Of a stretch of 64,000 nt of DNA, positions 46,620-56,659 are shown piece by piece. The DNA is from Aureibaculum flavum (GTDB lineage: Bacteria; Bacteroidota; Bacteroidia; Flavobacteriales; Flavobacteriaceae), in assembly GCF_016406085.1 (NCBI RefSeq), contig NZ_JAEHFJ010000002.1, forward strand, positions 496,001-560,000. Direction: 5' to 3'. The notes under the pieces were generated by a model that did no database searches, had not been told where the DNA came from, and saw nothing but the letters and a program-made list of their open reading frames with translations. The translations under genes and the position numbers were made by a program. Position 1 is the first letter of the stretch. Every line of letters starts with the position of its first letter.

Positions 46620-46762
46620 TTATTGAGACGAAAGTCAAATCAACTATCCTAGTATAATATATTTTTTAAATGGTAGCTCAAATACCATTTTATTTAATGA
46701 CTGTCGAATAGCTACCATTTAATATCAATCTACATCAAATTAAATGAACTCCTAAATACCTG

Positions 46763-46796
46763 AAAACCATGTAAATCGTAAGACTTACATGGTTTT
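46763..46796. terminator. Hairpin between integrase and att-like repeat
   Basis: A perfect 12-bp inverted repeat, aaaaccatgtaa / ttacatggtttt, with a 10-nt loop. A/T runs on both arms mean it can act in either direction, ending transcription from the tRNA side or upstream of the integrase gene at 46619. Confidence 0.6.
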
Positions 46797-46819
46797 GATG
46801 CTATTTATAATAGCTATTT

Positions 46820-46836
46820 GTGACCTCGACAGAATT
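46820..46836. repeat. Attachment-site-like copy of the tRNA-Arg 3' end
   Basis: The 17 bases here (gtgacctcgacagaatt) match 46987-47003 (gtgacctcgacaggatt), which spans the discriminator base, acceptor stem and the start of the T arm of the tRNA-Arg gene, with a single mismatch. It lies 167 bp away between the integrase and the tRNA. Such partial tRNA ends are the signature of integrase att sites. The rest of the tRNA is not reproduced convincingly. Confidence 0.6.
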
Positions 46837-46950
46837 ACATTTCCTGAATGTGCTCCGAATTCCGAAAGGTAAGTCAAAATTGTTACACAATTTAATTTTT
46901 TATTTTATTGAAATTTTCCAAGCTTGCTTGTGGATATTTCAATAAAATAA

Positions 46951-46977
46951 AAAGTCCAATGCGATGCATTGGACTTT
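46951..46977. terminator. Terminator downstream of tRNA-Arg
   Basis: A perfect 12-bp inverted repeat, aaagtccaatgc / gcattggacttt, with a 3-nt loop. On the minus strand it lies 10 bp beyond the tRNA 3' end and is followed by a T-rich tract, so it is a good Rho-independent terminator for the tRNA transcript. Confidence 0.75.
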
Positions 46978-46987
46978 TCTTTCTTAG

Positions 46988-47061
46988 TGACCTCGACAGG
47001 ATTCAAACCTGTAACCCTCAGAGCCGAAATCTGATATTCTATTCAGTTGAACTACGAGGCC
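46988..47061 (-). tRNA. tRNA-Arg (anticodon TCG)
   Basis: The minus strand folds into a full cloverleaf of 74 nt: acceptor stem GGCCTCG / CGAGGTC (one G-T pair), D arm, anticodon stem TCAGA / TCTGA around loop TTTCGGC giving anticodon TCG, and T arm ACAGG-TTTGAAT-CCTGT. The discriminator is A and CCA is not encoded. Anticodon TCG reads CGA, an arginine codon. Its 3' half is reproduced in part at 46820-46836, and an integrase is next to it. Confidence 0.9.
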
Positions 47062-47082
47062 GTTATTATTGTACTATTTTTT

Positions 47083-47532
47083 TTAACTTAATAAGCTTTT
47101 TACAACATTAGAAATAGCTTTACCATCTGCTTTACCTACTAACTCTTTTGAAACCATTCCCATAACCTTGCCCATATCTTTCATTGATGTAGCTCCTACT
47201 TTTTCAACAATGCCAGCAACAACTTTTTGAAGTTCTTCTTCGCTCATTTGTTCTGGTAAAAACTGCTCAATTACTGCAACTTGTGCCAATTCAGGATCTG
47301 CTAAATCTGCTCTTCCTTGTTCTTGATAAAGTGTGGCACTATCTTTTCGTTGCTTTACTAATTTTTGCACTAGTTTTAACTCTTCATCTTCTGTCAACTC
47401 TTGCTTAGCTCCTGATTCTGTTTGAGCTATTAATATCGCTGATTTTATAGCTCTTAAAGATTCTAAGGCAACAGTATCTTTTGCCTTCATAGCCTCTTTA
47501 AGCTTTCCCATTACTTTATCTTGTAAACTCAT
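47083..47532 (-). CDS. yqeY: GatB/YqeY-domain protein
   Basis: A 149-residue protein of the YqeY family: MSLQDKVMGKLKEAMKAKD opening helix, IKSAILIAQTESG, KQRKDSATLYQEQGR, AQVAVIEQFLPEQMSEEE and MGKVMGMVSKELVGKADG. The family shares the tail domain of GatB that binds tRNA in amidotransferases, but the role of the free-standing protein is not settled. It lies after the ftsZ terminator at the end of the dcw region, a common position in flavobacteria. Transcribed on the minus strand, it ends 22 bp from the tRNA-Arg gene. Confidence 0.88.
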   Translation of the reverse strand: MSLQDKVMGKLKEAMKAKDTVALESLRAIKSAILIAQTESGAKQELTEDEELKLVQKLVKQRKDSATLYQEQGRADLADPELAQVAVIEQFLPEQMSEEELQKVVAGIVEKVGATSMKDMGKVMGMVSKELVGKADGKAISNVVKSLLS

Positions 47533-47641
47533 TTTATTTAATTTATTACTGCAAAGATAGAAAACGGCGATTAATATTACATCGAATTAAAACTTTAATT
47601 TATGCCTAACACAGAAAGATTTAACCAAATGACGAAAATAA

Positions 47642-47678
47642 AAAACCCAAAACAATGATAAACATCGTTTTGGGTTTT
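47642..47678 (-). terminator. Terminator after ftsZ
   Basis: A 12-bp inverted repeat aaaacccaaaac / gttttgggtttt with further pairing inside, followed on the minus strand by a T-rich run (TTTTTTATTTT). It starts 22 bp past the ftsZ stop and probably ends the dcw operon transcript before yqeY. Confidence 0.8.
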
Positions 47679-47699
47679 ACAAACAAAACTAAATACTAA

Positions 47700-49571
47700 T
47701 CAATCCACATTATCATGCAAATATGAATTATTAGAACGTAACTGAATATCATCATTCTCATCTGAACTTAATGATATTCTAGATTTACTTTCTGTAGGTT
47801 CTGATGATGGTTCTACATCATCTAAATCTACACCCATCCTCTTATAGGCTGGTTTACTTTGATATTCATCATTATTACTCGGTCTATTGGTAAACCTGTA
47901 ATTAAAATTTTTCATTTTTCTTCTTCTATCATCTGCTCTCTTTTGTAATTCTTCAATGGTAAGACTTAATGGAGATTCTTCTTCATCTGAACTCAACATC
48001 TTTTTTTCAACATCTTTCTTTTCAACTCTTATATTAAAAGCTAATTCTTGATCCTTAACTTCTTCAGCTATTGGTTTTCTATTTTGTTTCACTTCATCTT
48101 CCATAAAGTTTTCCAATCCGTGCTTTATTTTACCATCAAAAGTTATGGTTGGCTCAATAAACTCAGGATCTATAACTTCTAAATCTCTAATACTTGAAGC
48201 AGACAATGCATGTTTTACTACTTCTTCAGTTTCTAATGGCTCCACTTTCTTTTTTGGAGTCAATGGTAAATCAAATGAAAGCATTCCTTGTGTTTCTTGA
48301 ACTACTTCTTTAACTTCTTCCATTGAAGTAACCTGATTTATTACAAAATCATCTAGCGTATCATCTCCATTAATCTCCTCATAAACAACATCTATTTCAT
48401 TAATAGTACGTGGGTTTTGAGTTAGATTTGTAATTTTTGGCTTAACCTCAACTTCTTCTTTTTCTATCTCTAATGTATGCTTTACAATAGGCTGTGATGG
48501 ATTTGGTTTCGCAATAGGCTCATTAAGACCTTTAGTAGGCTCTAAATCATGAACTATTTTTGGAGCCTCAGTATGCGAAATTTCCATCTGTTGCTCCTTA
48601 TTAAAACCCGTAGCAATAATTGTTACGGCTATTGACTCTCCTAATTCAATATCTTCACCAACTCCCATTATAATATCAACATTACTCTTCGCTTCACTCT
48701 GAATATAATCGTTGATCTCGCCAATTTCATCAATTGTAATTTCTGTAGTTCCAGATACAATTAACAATAATACGTTTTTAGCTCCTGTAATTTTATTGTC
48801 ATTTAATAATGGAGAATCTAACGCTTTTGTAATAGCCTCTTGAGCTCTATTTTGACCTGTTGCTATAGCAGAACCCATAATAGCAGTACCGCTATTAGAA
48901 AGCACTGTTTTAGCATCTTTTAAATCTATATTTTGTGTGTAATGATGTGTAATTACCTCTGCAATACCCATGGCTGCAGTAGACAATACTTCATCCGCTT
49001 TAGAGAACCCCGCTTTAAAGCCTAAATTACCATATACTTCTCTTAATTTATTGTTATTAATAACAACCAATGAATCAATATGTTTGCTCAATTTTTCAAT
49101 CCCTCTTTGAGCCTGTTCATTTCGCATTTTTCCTTCAAAAGAAAAAGGTATCGTTACTATCCCAACAGTAAGTAAATCCATTTCTTTTGCAACCTTAGCA
49201 ATAATAGGTGCTGCTCCAGTACCAGTTCCCCCACCCATACCAACAGTTATAAAAACCATTTTTGCACGAGTACTAAGCATTGCCTTAATCTCTTCTATAC
49301 TTTCAATAGCTGCTTCTTCACCAACTTCTGGATTAGCCCCAGCTCCTAAACCTTCCGTTAAAGAAACACCTAATTGTATTTTATTTGTAACCGGACTGTT
49401 ATGCAACGCTTGTTCATCTGTGTTACAAACCACAAAATCTATACCTGCAACGCCTTTTTTAAACATGTGATTAACGGCATTACTACCACCACCACCAACA
49501 CCAATTACCTTAATTACACTAGATTGATTTTTGGGTAAATCAAAAGCAAGATTTTCAAATTCAGTACTCAT
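47700..49571 (-). CDS. ftsZ: Cell-division GTPase FtsZ
   Basis: A 623-residue tubulin homologue that polymerises into the Z ring at mid-cell. KVIGVGGGGSNAVNHM at 21-36 and the tubulin signature GGGTGTGA at 113-120 are intact, followed by IPFSFEGKMR and the T7-loop region. The GTPase domain ends near 320, and about 300 further residues form a charged, low-complexity tail, much longer than the usual 50-80-residue linker of the E. coli/B. subtilis proteins; long tails are usual in this phylum. It is the last gene of the dcw cluster, after ftsA. Confidence 0.97.
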   Translation of the reverse strand: MSTEFENLAFDLPKNQSSVIKVIGVGGGGSNAVNHMFKKGVAGIDFVVCNTDEQALHNSPVTNKIQLGVSLTEGLGAGANPEVGEEAAIESIEEIKAMLSTRAKMVFITVGMGGGTGTGAAPIIAKVAKEMDLLTVGIVTIPFSFEGKMRNEQAQRGIEKLSKHIDSLVVINNNKLREVYGNLGFKAGFSKADEVLSTAAMGIAEVITHHYTQNIDLKDAKTVLSNSGTAIMGSAIATGQNRAQEAITKALDSPLLNDNKITGAKNVLLLIVSGTTEITIDEIGEINDYIQSEAKSNVDIIMGVGEDIELGESIAVTIIATGFNKEQQMEISHTEAPKIVHDLEPTKGLNEPIAKPNPSQPIVKHTLEIEKEEVEVKPKITNLTQNPRTINEIDVVYEEINGDDTLDDFVINQVTSMEEVKEVVQETQGMLSFDLPLTPKKKVEPLETEEVVKHALSASSIRDLEVIDPEFIEPTITFDGKIKHGLENFMEDEVKQNRKPIAEEVKDQELAFNIRVEKKDVEKKMLSSDEEESPLSLTIEELQKRADDRRRKMKNFNYRFTNRPSNNDEYQSKPAYKRMGVDLDDVEPSSEPTESKSRISLSSDENDDIQLRSNNSYLHDNVD

Positions 49572-49641
49572 AGTTTTATTTTTTTGGGGATATTATAATT
49601 CTTCTTATTTTATTAAAATGTAAAAAAACATTTTATCAGCT

Positions 49642-50952
49642 CTATTCTGCGTTGTCTAAAAACTCTCTAAACTTGTCAGCCCACTTTTCAAAAATTGATT
49701 TGCGGTCAACTTTTTCAACAGGAATTGATTTTTTACTATTCGTTTGCGGCTCTACAACTTCTTTATGCTTTGTTTTACTGATTTCACTCTTTTTAGCTTC
49801 TAAGCCTTTCATCAATAAACCAACTGCCGTTGCAAAAGCAGGGCTTGACAAATCAACTTCGGTACTTCCCGCTAAATGCTCATTAGGATATCCAATTCTT
49901 GTATCCATTCCAGTAATATATTCTACTAATTGCTTTATATGCTTTAATTCAGCCCCACCACCTGTTAAAACAATACCAGCAATCAATTTCTTTTTGGTCT
50001 CTTCATGACCATAATTTTTCACCTCTAAATAAACCTGTTCAATAATTTCTACCACGCGAGCATGGATAATTTTCGACAAGTTTTTTAATGTTATTTCTTT
50101 TGGCTCCCTTCCTCGTAATCCAGGAATTGAAACAATTTCATTTTCTTTATTTTCACCTGGCCATGCCGATCCAAACTTCGTTTTTAACAATTCAGCTTGT
50201 TTCTCTATAATTGAACACCCTTCTTTTATATCTTCAGTAATTACACCACCACCAAAAGGAATTACAGCCGTATGTCGAATAATTCCATCTTTAAAAATTG
50301 CTAGATCGGTAGTACCACCACCTATATCAATTAATGCTACCCCTGCTTCTTTTTCTTCTTGGCTCAACACCGCTTCTGACGATGCCAACGGTTCTAACGT
50401 AATATTAGAAAGCTCTAAACCTGCACTTTTAATACATCTACCAACATTTCTAATCGATGAAACTTGGCCAACAACTACATGAAAATTTGCTTCTAATCTA
50501 GCTCCATACATACCAATTGGAGCCTTTATTTCAGCTTGACCGTCCACTTTATAATCTTGTGGCAATACATGAATAATTTCTTCACCAGGAAGCATTACCA
50601 ATTTATGTACTTGATTGATTAATTTTTCAATATCAGACTCGTCAATAACCTCTTCTGAATTTGATCTTGTTATATAATCACTATGATGTAAACTACGAAT
50701 ATGTTGACCTGCAATACCTACAACAACATCTTTTATTTTATGATTTGAAACACTCTCAGCTTCCTCAACTGCTTGTTGAATAGACTGAATGGTTTGTGTA
50801 ATATTATTAACTACACCACGATGAACGCCCATACTTTTGGCCTTCCCCATACCAAGTATTTCTAGCTTTCCATATTCATTCGTCTTTCCTATTATGGCAA
50901 CAATTTTTGTTGTTCCAATATCTAGTCCTACGGCTATATTATCTTCTTCCAT
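49642..50952 (-). CDS. ftsA: Cell-division protein FtsA
   Basis: A 436-residue actin-like ATPase that tethers FtsZ to the membrane. Actin-fold phosphate motifs are visible: VGLDIGTTKIVAIIG at 8-22 and LIDIGGGTTDLAIFKDG, then TGGGAELKHI. The C-terminus ends in a basic-hydrophobic helix (FEKWADKFREFLDNAE) consistent with the membrane-targeting helix. It lies between ftsQ and ftsZ, 3 bp after the ftsQ stop. Confidence 0.96.
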   Translation of the reverse strand: MEEDNIAVGLDIGTTKIVAIIGKTNEYGKLEILGMGKAKSMGVHRGVVNNITQTIQSIQQAVEEAESVSNHKIKDVVVGIAGQHIRSLHHSDYITRSNSEEVIDESDIEKLINQVHKLVMLPGEEIIHVLPQDYKVDGQAEIKAPIGMYGARLEANFHVVVGQVSSIRNVGRCIKSAGLELSNITLEPLASSEAVLSQEEKEAGVALIDIGGGTTDLAIFKDGIIRHTAVIPFGGGVITEDIKEGCSIIEKQAELLKTKFGSAWPGENKENEIVSIPGLRGREPKEITLKNLSKIIHARVVEIIEQVYLEVKNYGHEETKKKLIAGIVLTGGGAELKHIKQLVEYITGMDTRIGYPNEHLAGSTEVDLSSPAFATAVGLLMKGLEAKKSEISKTKHKEVVEPQTNSKKSIPVEKVDRKSIFEKWADKFREFLDNAE

Positions 50953-50955
50953 AAT

Positions 50956-51678
50956 TTATTTTTTTGTACACACAACTTGATTAATGTACTCAAGATTAAT
51001 AGTTTTATAGTTTTCTAAGGTTTTATCTTTAATCACCTTTTGATAGAATACTTTTAATTTTTTTATTTTCTCCTCCAGTTGGTTCAATGTTCCCAATTCT
51101 ACTTGTTGATTTCCAACTCTCGTTTTTAATACAAATTCTTTTTTAGGCTGCTGAACGATACCCACAACTTGCTTTCTAAGAAAGTCATCATTATCAACAA
51201 TGGTAGCCAACTCAAAAAGTTCATCAGAAATCTGACCATCTTTAACACCTTCTATAATTGGAACCCTGGCAGAATAACTTTTAGACAATGGCATTTTTTT
51301 GCCATTACTATCCATATAGTAAGCGAATCCATTCTCATTTATTCTTGCAATCGGTGTTTTTTGCTTAATGGTAGCTCCTAATTCACCGTCTATGTTAATA
51401 AAAACTTCCGCATTTTCAACCATTTCATTAGAAAGCAGCGTCTCTTCCAATTTGTTCAAAAATAATTCTTCTTTTGGCTGACTTTGTAGTCTTCCGTAAT
51501 TTTGTATTAACAATTTATTAACCGTTTCGTATGTAATGAATAAATTATCTCCATTTTCAAAAGTAACATTCACCTTTTCTACTCGTTTTGCTTTATTTCT
51601 TGATGCTGAAAACCCATATAGAAACATCACAAAAACCAGCAATAGCAGACCTTTCAGAAATGGTATGTATTTTTTCAT
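50956..51678 (-). CDS. ftsQ: Cell-division protein FtsQ
   Basis: A bitopic protein of 240 residues from the ATG at 51678 (MKKYIPFLKG). The frame extends 9 bp further to a TTG, but the ATG is a better start and avoids overlap with murC. One membrane helix (LLLLVFVMFLYGFSA) is followed by a POTRA-like region (VNVTFENGDNLFITYETV) and the FtsQ beta domain ending NYKTINLEYINQVV. Sequence conservation in FtsQ is low; position between murC and ftsA is the strongest evidence. Confidence 0.88.
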   Translation of the reverse strand: MKKYIPFLKGLLLLVFVMFLYGFSASRNKAKRVEKVNVTFENGDNLFITYETVNKLLIQNYGRLQSQPKEELFLNKLEETLLSNEMVENAEVFINIDGELGATIKQKTPIARINENGFAYYMDSNGKKMPLSKSYSARVPIIEGVKDGQISDELFELATIVDNDDFLRKQVVGIVQQPKKEFVLKTRVGNQQVELGTLNQLEEKIKKLKVFYQKVIKDKTLENYKTINLEYINQVVCTKK

Positions 51679-51683
51679 TGTTC

Positions 51684-53036
51684 TCAATTTTGTGTTTCAA
51701 TTTTCAAGTTCTGATACACTTCCTCTACCAATACTCCGATATCACCAGCTCCTATCATTACAATAATCTTAGCATCTGACGCCTTTATTTTTTTTATAAC
51801 TTCTTCTTTTAAAGAAATTTGCTTCTTTTGAGTGTCAATTTTACCTAATAACCATTCAGAGGTTACTCCTTCAATTGGTTTTTCTCTTGCGGGATAAATA
51901 TCTAAAAGAATTAATTCATCAAATTTTGATAAACTTGTTGCAAAATCATCAATAAAGTCTCTTGTTCTTGTAAATAAATGAGGTTGAAAAACAGCAAGTA
52001 TTTTATCTGATGGAAACAATTCTCTAACAGCATCTGCCACCGCATTTATTTCTGTTGGGTGATGTGCATAATCATCAATCAATACTAAATTATCCGTTTT
52101 AATTTTATAATTAAACCTACGCTTTATTCCTTTAAAAGACTTTAATGCCTCAGCAATGGTAGCCAACGGAACTCCGTAACTATCAGCCATTGCCAAAGCA
52201 ACCACAGTATTTAGCACATTATGTCTTCCTGGGATATTTATCTCAATATTTTTATATAATTCTGTTGGTGTCTGCACATCAAAGATGTAAGTCCCATTCT
52301 CAATTTTTATATTTTTAGCATCGTAATCTGCACCTTCCTCTATTCCATAAGTAATTCCTTCAATAGGCAAACCTTTACGGATAAACAATTTATCGGAAAC
52401 TAGATTTGCAAAATCGTTAAACGATTGAGTCAACGCAGCCTCTTCACCATAAATATCTAAATGATCAGCATCCATTGATGTAATACAGGCAAAATTGGGC
52501 GACAACTGTAAAAATGAACGATCAAACTCATCGGCTTCAACCACACTTATCTTATCACCACCTAAAATCAGATTTGAATTATAATTCACAGCAATACCAC
52601 CTAAAAAGGAAGTTGCATTTAACTTTGCTTCGTGTAAAATATGACCTAAAATAGTTGATGTTGTTGTTTTACCATGTGTACCCGCTACACCAAAACAAAA
52701 GGTATTTTTAGTAATGGCCCCTAAAATTTCAGAACGCTTATAAATGGTATAACCCTTATCCTTAAAATAATTAAATTCTGTATGGTCTTTCGGAATAGCG
52801 GGTGTATAAACTATTACTGTATCTTTTTTGTCAAAAATCTGCTTAGGAATAGCCTTGATATCATCTTCAAAATGAATAGAAATACCCAATTCATTAAGTC
52901 CTTTAGTAACTGGAGATGGTGTTTTATCATAACCACTCACAAAGAAATTATTGGCATTAAAATAACGAGCCAAAGCACTCATACCAATTCCGCCAATACC
53001 GATGAAATAAATGTTATGTATGTTCTTTAAATCCAT
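51684..53036 (-). CDS. murC: UDP-N-acetylmuramate-L-alanine ligase MurC
   Basis: A 450-residue Mur ligase that adds L-Ala to UDP-MurNAc. The N-terminal Rossmann motif IYFIGIGGIGMSALARYF at 9-26, the ATP loop GVAGTHGKTTTSTILGH, the VVEADEFDRSFL segment and IDDYAHHPTEI are MurC signatures. Cytosolic. It lies 6 bp after murG, in operon with the rest of the cluster. Confidence 0.96.
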   Translation of the reverse strand: MDLKNIHNIYFIGIGGIGMSALARYFNANNFFVSGYDKTPSPVTKGLNELGISIHFEDDIKAIPKQIFDKKDTVIVYTPAIPKDHTEFNYFKDKGYTIYKRSEILGAITKNTFCFGVAGTHGKTTTSTILGHILHEAKLNATSFLGGIAVNYNSNLILGGDKISVVEADEFDRSFLQLSPNFACITSMDADHLDIYGEEAALTQSFNDFANLVSDKLFIRKGLPIEGITYGIEEGADYDAKNIKIENGTYIFDVQTPTELYKNIEINIPGRHNVLNTVVALAMADSYGVPLATIAEALKSFKGIKRRFNYKIKTDNLVLIDDYAHHPTEINAVADAVRELFPSDKILAVFQPHLFTRTRDFIDDFATSLSKFDELILLDIYPAREKPIEGVTSEWLLGKIDTQKKQISLKEEVIKKIKASDAKIIVMIGAGDIGVLVEEVYQNLKIETQN

Positions 53037-53042
53037 TACTCG

Positions 53043-54137
53043 CTAACTATTAATTAATTTTTCTACTTCGTTTGCAATATGCTCCGTTGCTTTTGGCAAG
53101 GCTAACTTCTTAATATTCTCACTTAATTCTTGTTGCTTATAATCATCATGCAACAAACCTTCAAACACACTTACAAAACCATCCAACTCACTTTGCTTTA
53201 ACAAAATAGCGGCATTCTTTTCTACAACCGCTAACGCATTTTTTGTTTGATGATCTTCTGATACATTGGGTGACGGTATAAATATTACAGGCTTTCCTAC
53301 AATACATAATTCCGAAATAGAACTAGCTCCTGCTCTACTTATAATCACATCTGCGGCAGCATAGGCATAATCCATTCTATTGATAAACTCAAGCACTTCT
53401 ACGCCTTCTAAATTGCGGTATTTTTTGTATTCTTGATAATACAATTTTCCTGATTGCCACAATACTTGTACTTCTTGTTTTACTAGCCATTCTATGTTTT
53501 TTTCAATTAACTGATTTATTGCCCTCGCCCCTAAACTACCTCCTAAAATCAACAATGTTTTTTTGTCCTTGCTGATCTTAAAATAATCTTGTGCTTCAAC
53601 TCTATTATCTGAAACTTCAATTAAATCTTGCCTTACAGGATTACCTGTTTTAACTATTTTATCTTTTGGAAAAAAGCGTTCTAATCCGTCATAAGCGACG
53701 CATATGGTATTTACTTTTTTCCCCAACAACTTATTGGTAATACCTGGATACGAATTTTGTTCTTGAACCAAGGTTGGCACCCCTTTACTTTGAGCCATTT
53801 TTAAGGTGGGTCCTGATGCAAAACCACCAGTTCCTATAACCACATCGGGTTTAAATTTTCTAATAATTTTCCTTGCATTCCATAAGCTACTTATTAGCTT
53901 AAATGGAAAAGCCATATTCTTTAAGGTTAACTTTCGCTGCAAACCTGTAATCCACAATCCTTTTATTTCATAACCTGCTTGTGGTACTTTTTCCATCTCC
54001 ATTCTATCTTTTGCACCAACAAATAGAAATTTAGCATTTACGTTGCGTTTTTTTAACTCATTGGCAATCGCTATTGCAGGATAGATGTGTCCACCTGTAC
54101 CGCCTCCACTTATCAATATGTTAACCGATTGCTTCAT
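53043..54137 (-). CDS. murG: UDP-N-acetylglucosamine-lipid I transferase MurG
   Basis: A GT28 glycosyltransferase of 364 residues that makes lipid II on the inner membrane face. It is called from the ATG at 54137 ([13 protein letters not shown]); the frame continues to a GTG at 54146. [44 protein letters not shown] and the donor-site [17 protein letters not shown] are intact. The start overlaps the ftsW stop by 17 bp, showing translational coupling. Confidence 0.96.
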   Translation of the reverse strand: MKQSVNILISGGGTGGHIYPAIAIANELKKRNVNAKFLFVGAKDRMEMEKVPQAGYEIKGLWITGLQRKLTLKNMAFPFKLISSLWNARKIIRKFKPDVVIGTGGFASGPTLKMAQSKGVPTLVQEQNSYPGITNKLLGKKVNTICVAYDGLERFFPKDKIVKTGNPVRQDLIEVSDNRVEAQDYFKISKDKKTLLILGGSLGARAINQLIEKNIEWLVKQEVQVLWQSGKLYYQEYKKYRNLEGVEVLEFINRMDYAYAAADVIISRAGASSISELCIVGKPVIFIPSPNVSEDHQTKNALAVVEKNAAILLKQSELDGFVSVFEGLLHDDYKQQELSENIKKLALPKATEHIANEVEKLINS

Positions 54138-55323
54138 GTAGTACACTTAAAGGGTTATCATCATTTATCTTCTTATGGGTAGCAATTTTCGCCTCTCTAT
54201 CAGCACTTACACTTAACACAACACCTAGTGCAAAACAGGTCATCCATATGGAAGTTCCTCCCGTACTTATTAACGGCAATGGTTGCCCCGTTACAGGAAA
54301 TAAACCTACAGCAACTGCCATATTGATCAGTGCTTGAAACACAATAGGGATACCAACACCGAGCACTAATAATGTACCGAATATGGTATCTGTTTTTGTA
54401 GCTACAATCACAATTCTAAACAGCAATAAAAGGTAAAGAATCATTAACATAAACCCACCTGCAGAGCCAAACTCTTCCACAATTATTGCATAAATAAAAT
54501 CTGAAGATGATTGCGGTAAAAAATTCTTTTGAACACTTTTCCCTGGCCCTTTTCCTTGAATTTCACCAGATGCAATTGCCAATTTTGCTTTTTCAGCTTG
54601 ATAATTGGCATCTTCATTAGGACTAGAGAAATTTTCTATCCTTGCGGTCCAAGTTTTGATTCTACTATTTTTAAAAGTCTCAGGAAATGCCTTTGCCGAA
54701 AGAATAAATAGAGTAAATATTAAAATACCCGAACCTAAAATAGCTCCTATATATTTTATTGGATAACCTCCTAAAAAAGCCACTAATAAAACCATTGCAA
54801 AAATGATTGCAGTCGTTGAAAAATTAGCGGGTAATATTAATGCCAACACAACACCTACAGGAATCCACAATTGGAATAGACTGTCTTTAAAAAATATTTT
54901 CTTTTCTCTATTTCTTGCCAAATACCTCGCTGTAAACATCATTACCACAACACTTGCCAACGTTGAAGTTTGAAAACCAATACCGACAAATGGAATGTTG
55001 ATCCACCTACTCGCATTTACACCACTAATTGTTTTTCCTTGAAATAAAGTATAAATTAACAACACTAAAACCACCGGAATTAACAGCACCGAAAGGCCAC
55101 TAAAATATCTATACGGAATTTTGTGCGTAGCATAAATGATTACAAAACCAAGGACCAATAGCATAGCGTGTTTAAGCAAATACCCTAGGGTGGTGCCGGT
55201 TCCGACTACACCTACTAGATTAGTACTGGCACTATACACAGGGAGAAAGGAAAAAATTGCCAATACTGTAATAATAGCCCAAATGGTTCTGTCGCCACTT
55301 ATATTTTTTAATACTTTTGTCAT
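54121..55323 (-). CDS. ftsW: Septal peptidoglycan polymerase FtsW
   Basis: A 400-residue SEDS-family membrane protein with about 10 helices that polymerises lipid II together with the FtsI-type transpeptidase. It carries [32 protein letters not shown], reported here as its two parts (the GKGPGKS loop and the [12 protein letters not shown] loop), EEFGSAGG and the C-terminal PLISTGGTS motif. It follows murD by a direct stop/start junction (murD stop at 55324). Confidence 0.95.
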   Translation of the reverse strand: MTKVLKNISGDRTIWAIITVLAIFSFLPVYSASTNLVGVVGTGTTLGYLLKHAMLLVLGFVIIYATHKIPYRYFSGLSVLLIPVVLVLLIYTLFQGKTISGVNASRWINIPFVGIGFQTSTLASVVVMMFTARYLARNREKKIFFKDSLFQLWIPVGVVLALILPANFSTTAIIFAMVLLVAFLGGYPIKYIGAILGSGILIFTLFILSAKAFPETFKNSRIKTWTARIENFSSPNEDANYQAEKAKLAIASGEIQGKGPGKSVQKNFLPQSSSDFIYAIIVEEFGSAGGFMLMILYLLLLFRIVIVATKTDTIFGTLLVLGVGIPIVFQALINMAVAVGLFPVTGQPLPLISTGGTSIWMTCFALGVVLSVSADREAKIATHKKINDDNPLSVLHEAIG

Positions 55324-56658
55324 TTACAATTGTCTAACCGCATCTTTAAATTGTCTACCTCTATCTTCATAATTTTCAAATAAATCAAAACTTGCACAAG
55401 CAGGTGCTAATAACACCGTATCACCTTTTTCTGAAACTTTATAAGCTACCTTTACAGCTTCTTCCGCACCAGCAGTTTCTATCATAAAATCAACCACATT
55501 ACCAAAAGTTTCTATAATTTTTGCATTGTCTAATCCCAAGCAGATTATGGCTTTCACTTTTTCTCTTACCAAAGGTAATAATGAAGTATAGTCATTACCC
55601 TTATCCGTACCACCAACTATCCAAACAATCGGAGTTCGAACGCTCTCCAACGCATAATAAGCAGCATTTACGTTGGTCGCTTTTGAATCGTTAATATATT
55701 GGACACCATTTATTTTTAAGACAGATTCTAACCTGTGCTCAACACTATCAAAGTCTTCTAAACTCTCTCTAAGCGTATTGTTACGCACACCTAGTAATTT
55801 TGCTATCATGGCCGATGCCATAGCATTTTTTGTATTGTGTTTACCTTGTAATGCTAATGCTGCTATACTCATTGTAAATAGGTTTGAATTAGTGTTAATT
55901 ATAATTTTATCATCTTGCACATACGCTCCTTTATCAAATGATTTCTCTAAAGAAAAAGGCAACAATTGTGCTTTTGTTTTATTGTTTTTAAGCCAATTTT
56001 CAATGGCTTCATCATCGGCGTCATAGATTAAAAAATCGTCAGCTGTCTGATTCATTGTAATTCTAAATTTAGAATTGATATAATTTTCATATTTATACTC
56101 ATATCGATCTAAATGATCTGGCGAAATGTTAGTAATCACCGCAATATGTGGTGCAAAATCAACGATACCATCTAACTGAAAACTACTCAGTTCCAATACA
56201 TACTTATCATAAGATTCATTTGCCACTTGCAATGCAAAACTATCGCCAATATTACCTGCCATACCAACATTTAACCCTTCTTTTGTTAAAATATGGTTCG
56301 TTAACATGGTCGTTGTTGTTTTACCATTACTACCCGTAATACCCACCAGCATAGCATCCGTATATTTGGAAGCGAATTCAATTTCTGATACTACAGGAAT
56401 ATTCCTTTTCAACAACTCTTGCACAAGAGCTACCTTATCTGGAATTCCGGGACTCTTCATCACCACATCAGCATCAACTATTTTGCTTTCTGTATGCTTT
56501 CCTTCTTCAAAAAGAATATCATTATGTAAAAGAACTTTTTTATACTTATCAGCTATTGTTCCTTTGTCAGAAACAAAAACTGAATACTCTTTTTTTTTAG
56601 CAAGCATTGCTGTCCCCATGCCACTTTCACCACCGCCAAGCACTACTATCTTTTTCAT
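55324..56658 (-). CDS. murD: UDP-N-acetylmuramoyl-L-alanine-D-glutamate ligase MurD
   Basis: A 444-residue cytosolic Mur ligase that adds D-Glu. VVLGGGESGMGTAMLA at the N-terminus is the UDP-binding part; GITGSNGKTTTTMLT is the ATP loop; ISPDHLDRYEYKYENY and the C-terminal LLAPACASFDLFENYEDRG are MurD hallmarks. It begins 1 bp after the mraY stop. Confidence 0.96.
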   Translation of the reverse strand: MKKIVVLGGGESGMGTAMLAKKKEYSVFVSDKGTIADKYKKVLLHNDILFEEGKHTESKIVDADVVMKSPGIPDKVALVQELLKRNIPVVSEIEFASKYTDAMLVGITGSNGKTTTTMLTNHILTKEGLNVGMAGNIGDSFALQVANESYDKYVLELSSFQLDGIVDFAPHIAVITNISPDHLDRYEYKYENYINSKFRITMNQTADDFLIYDADDEAIENWLKNNKTKAQLLPFSLEKSFDKGAYVQDDKIIINTNSNLFTMSIAALALQGKHNTKNAMASAMIAKLLGVRNNTLRESLEDFDSVEHRLESVLKINGVQYINDSKATNVNAAYYALESVRTPIVWIVGGTDKGNDYTSLLPLVREKVKAIICLGLDNAKIIETFGNVVDFMIETAGAEEAVKVAYKVSEKGDTVLLAPACASFDLFENYEDRGRQFKDAVRQL

Positions 56659-56659
56659 C

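Noticed and set aside
46833-46880. Possible further remnant of a second tRNA next to the 17-bp repeat.
   Set aside because: Beyond the shared 17 bases the sequence cannot be folded into tRNA arms, so only the short repeat is reported.
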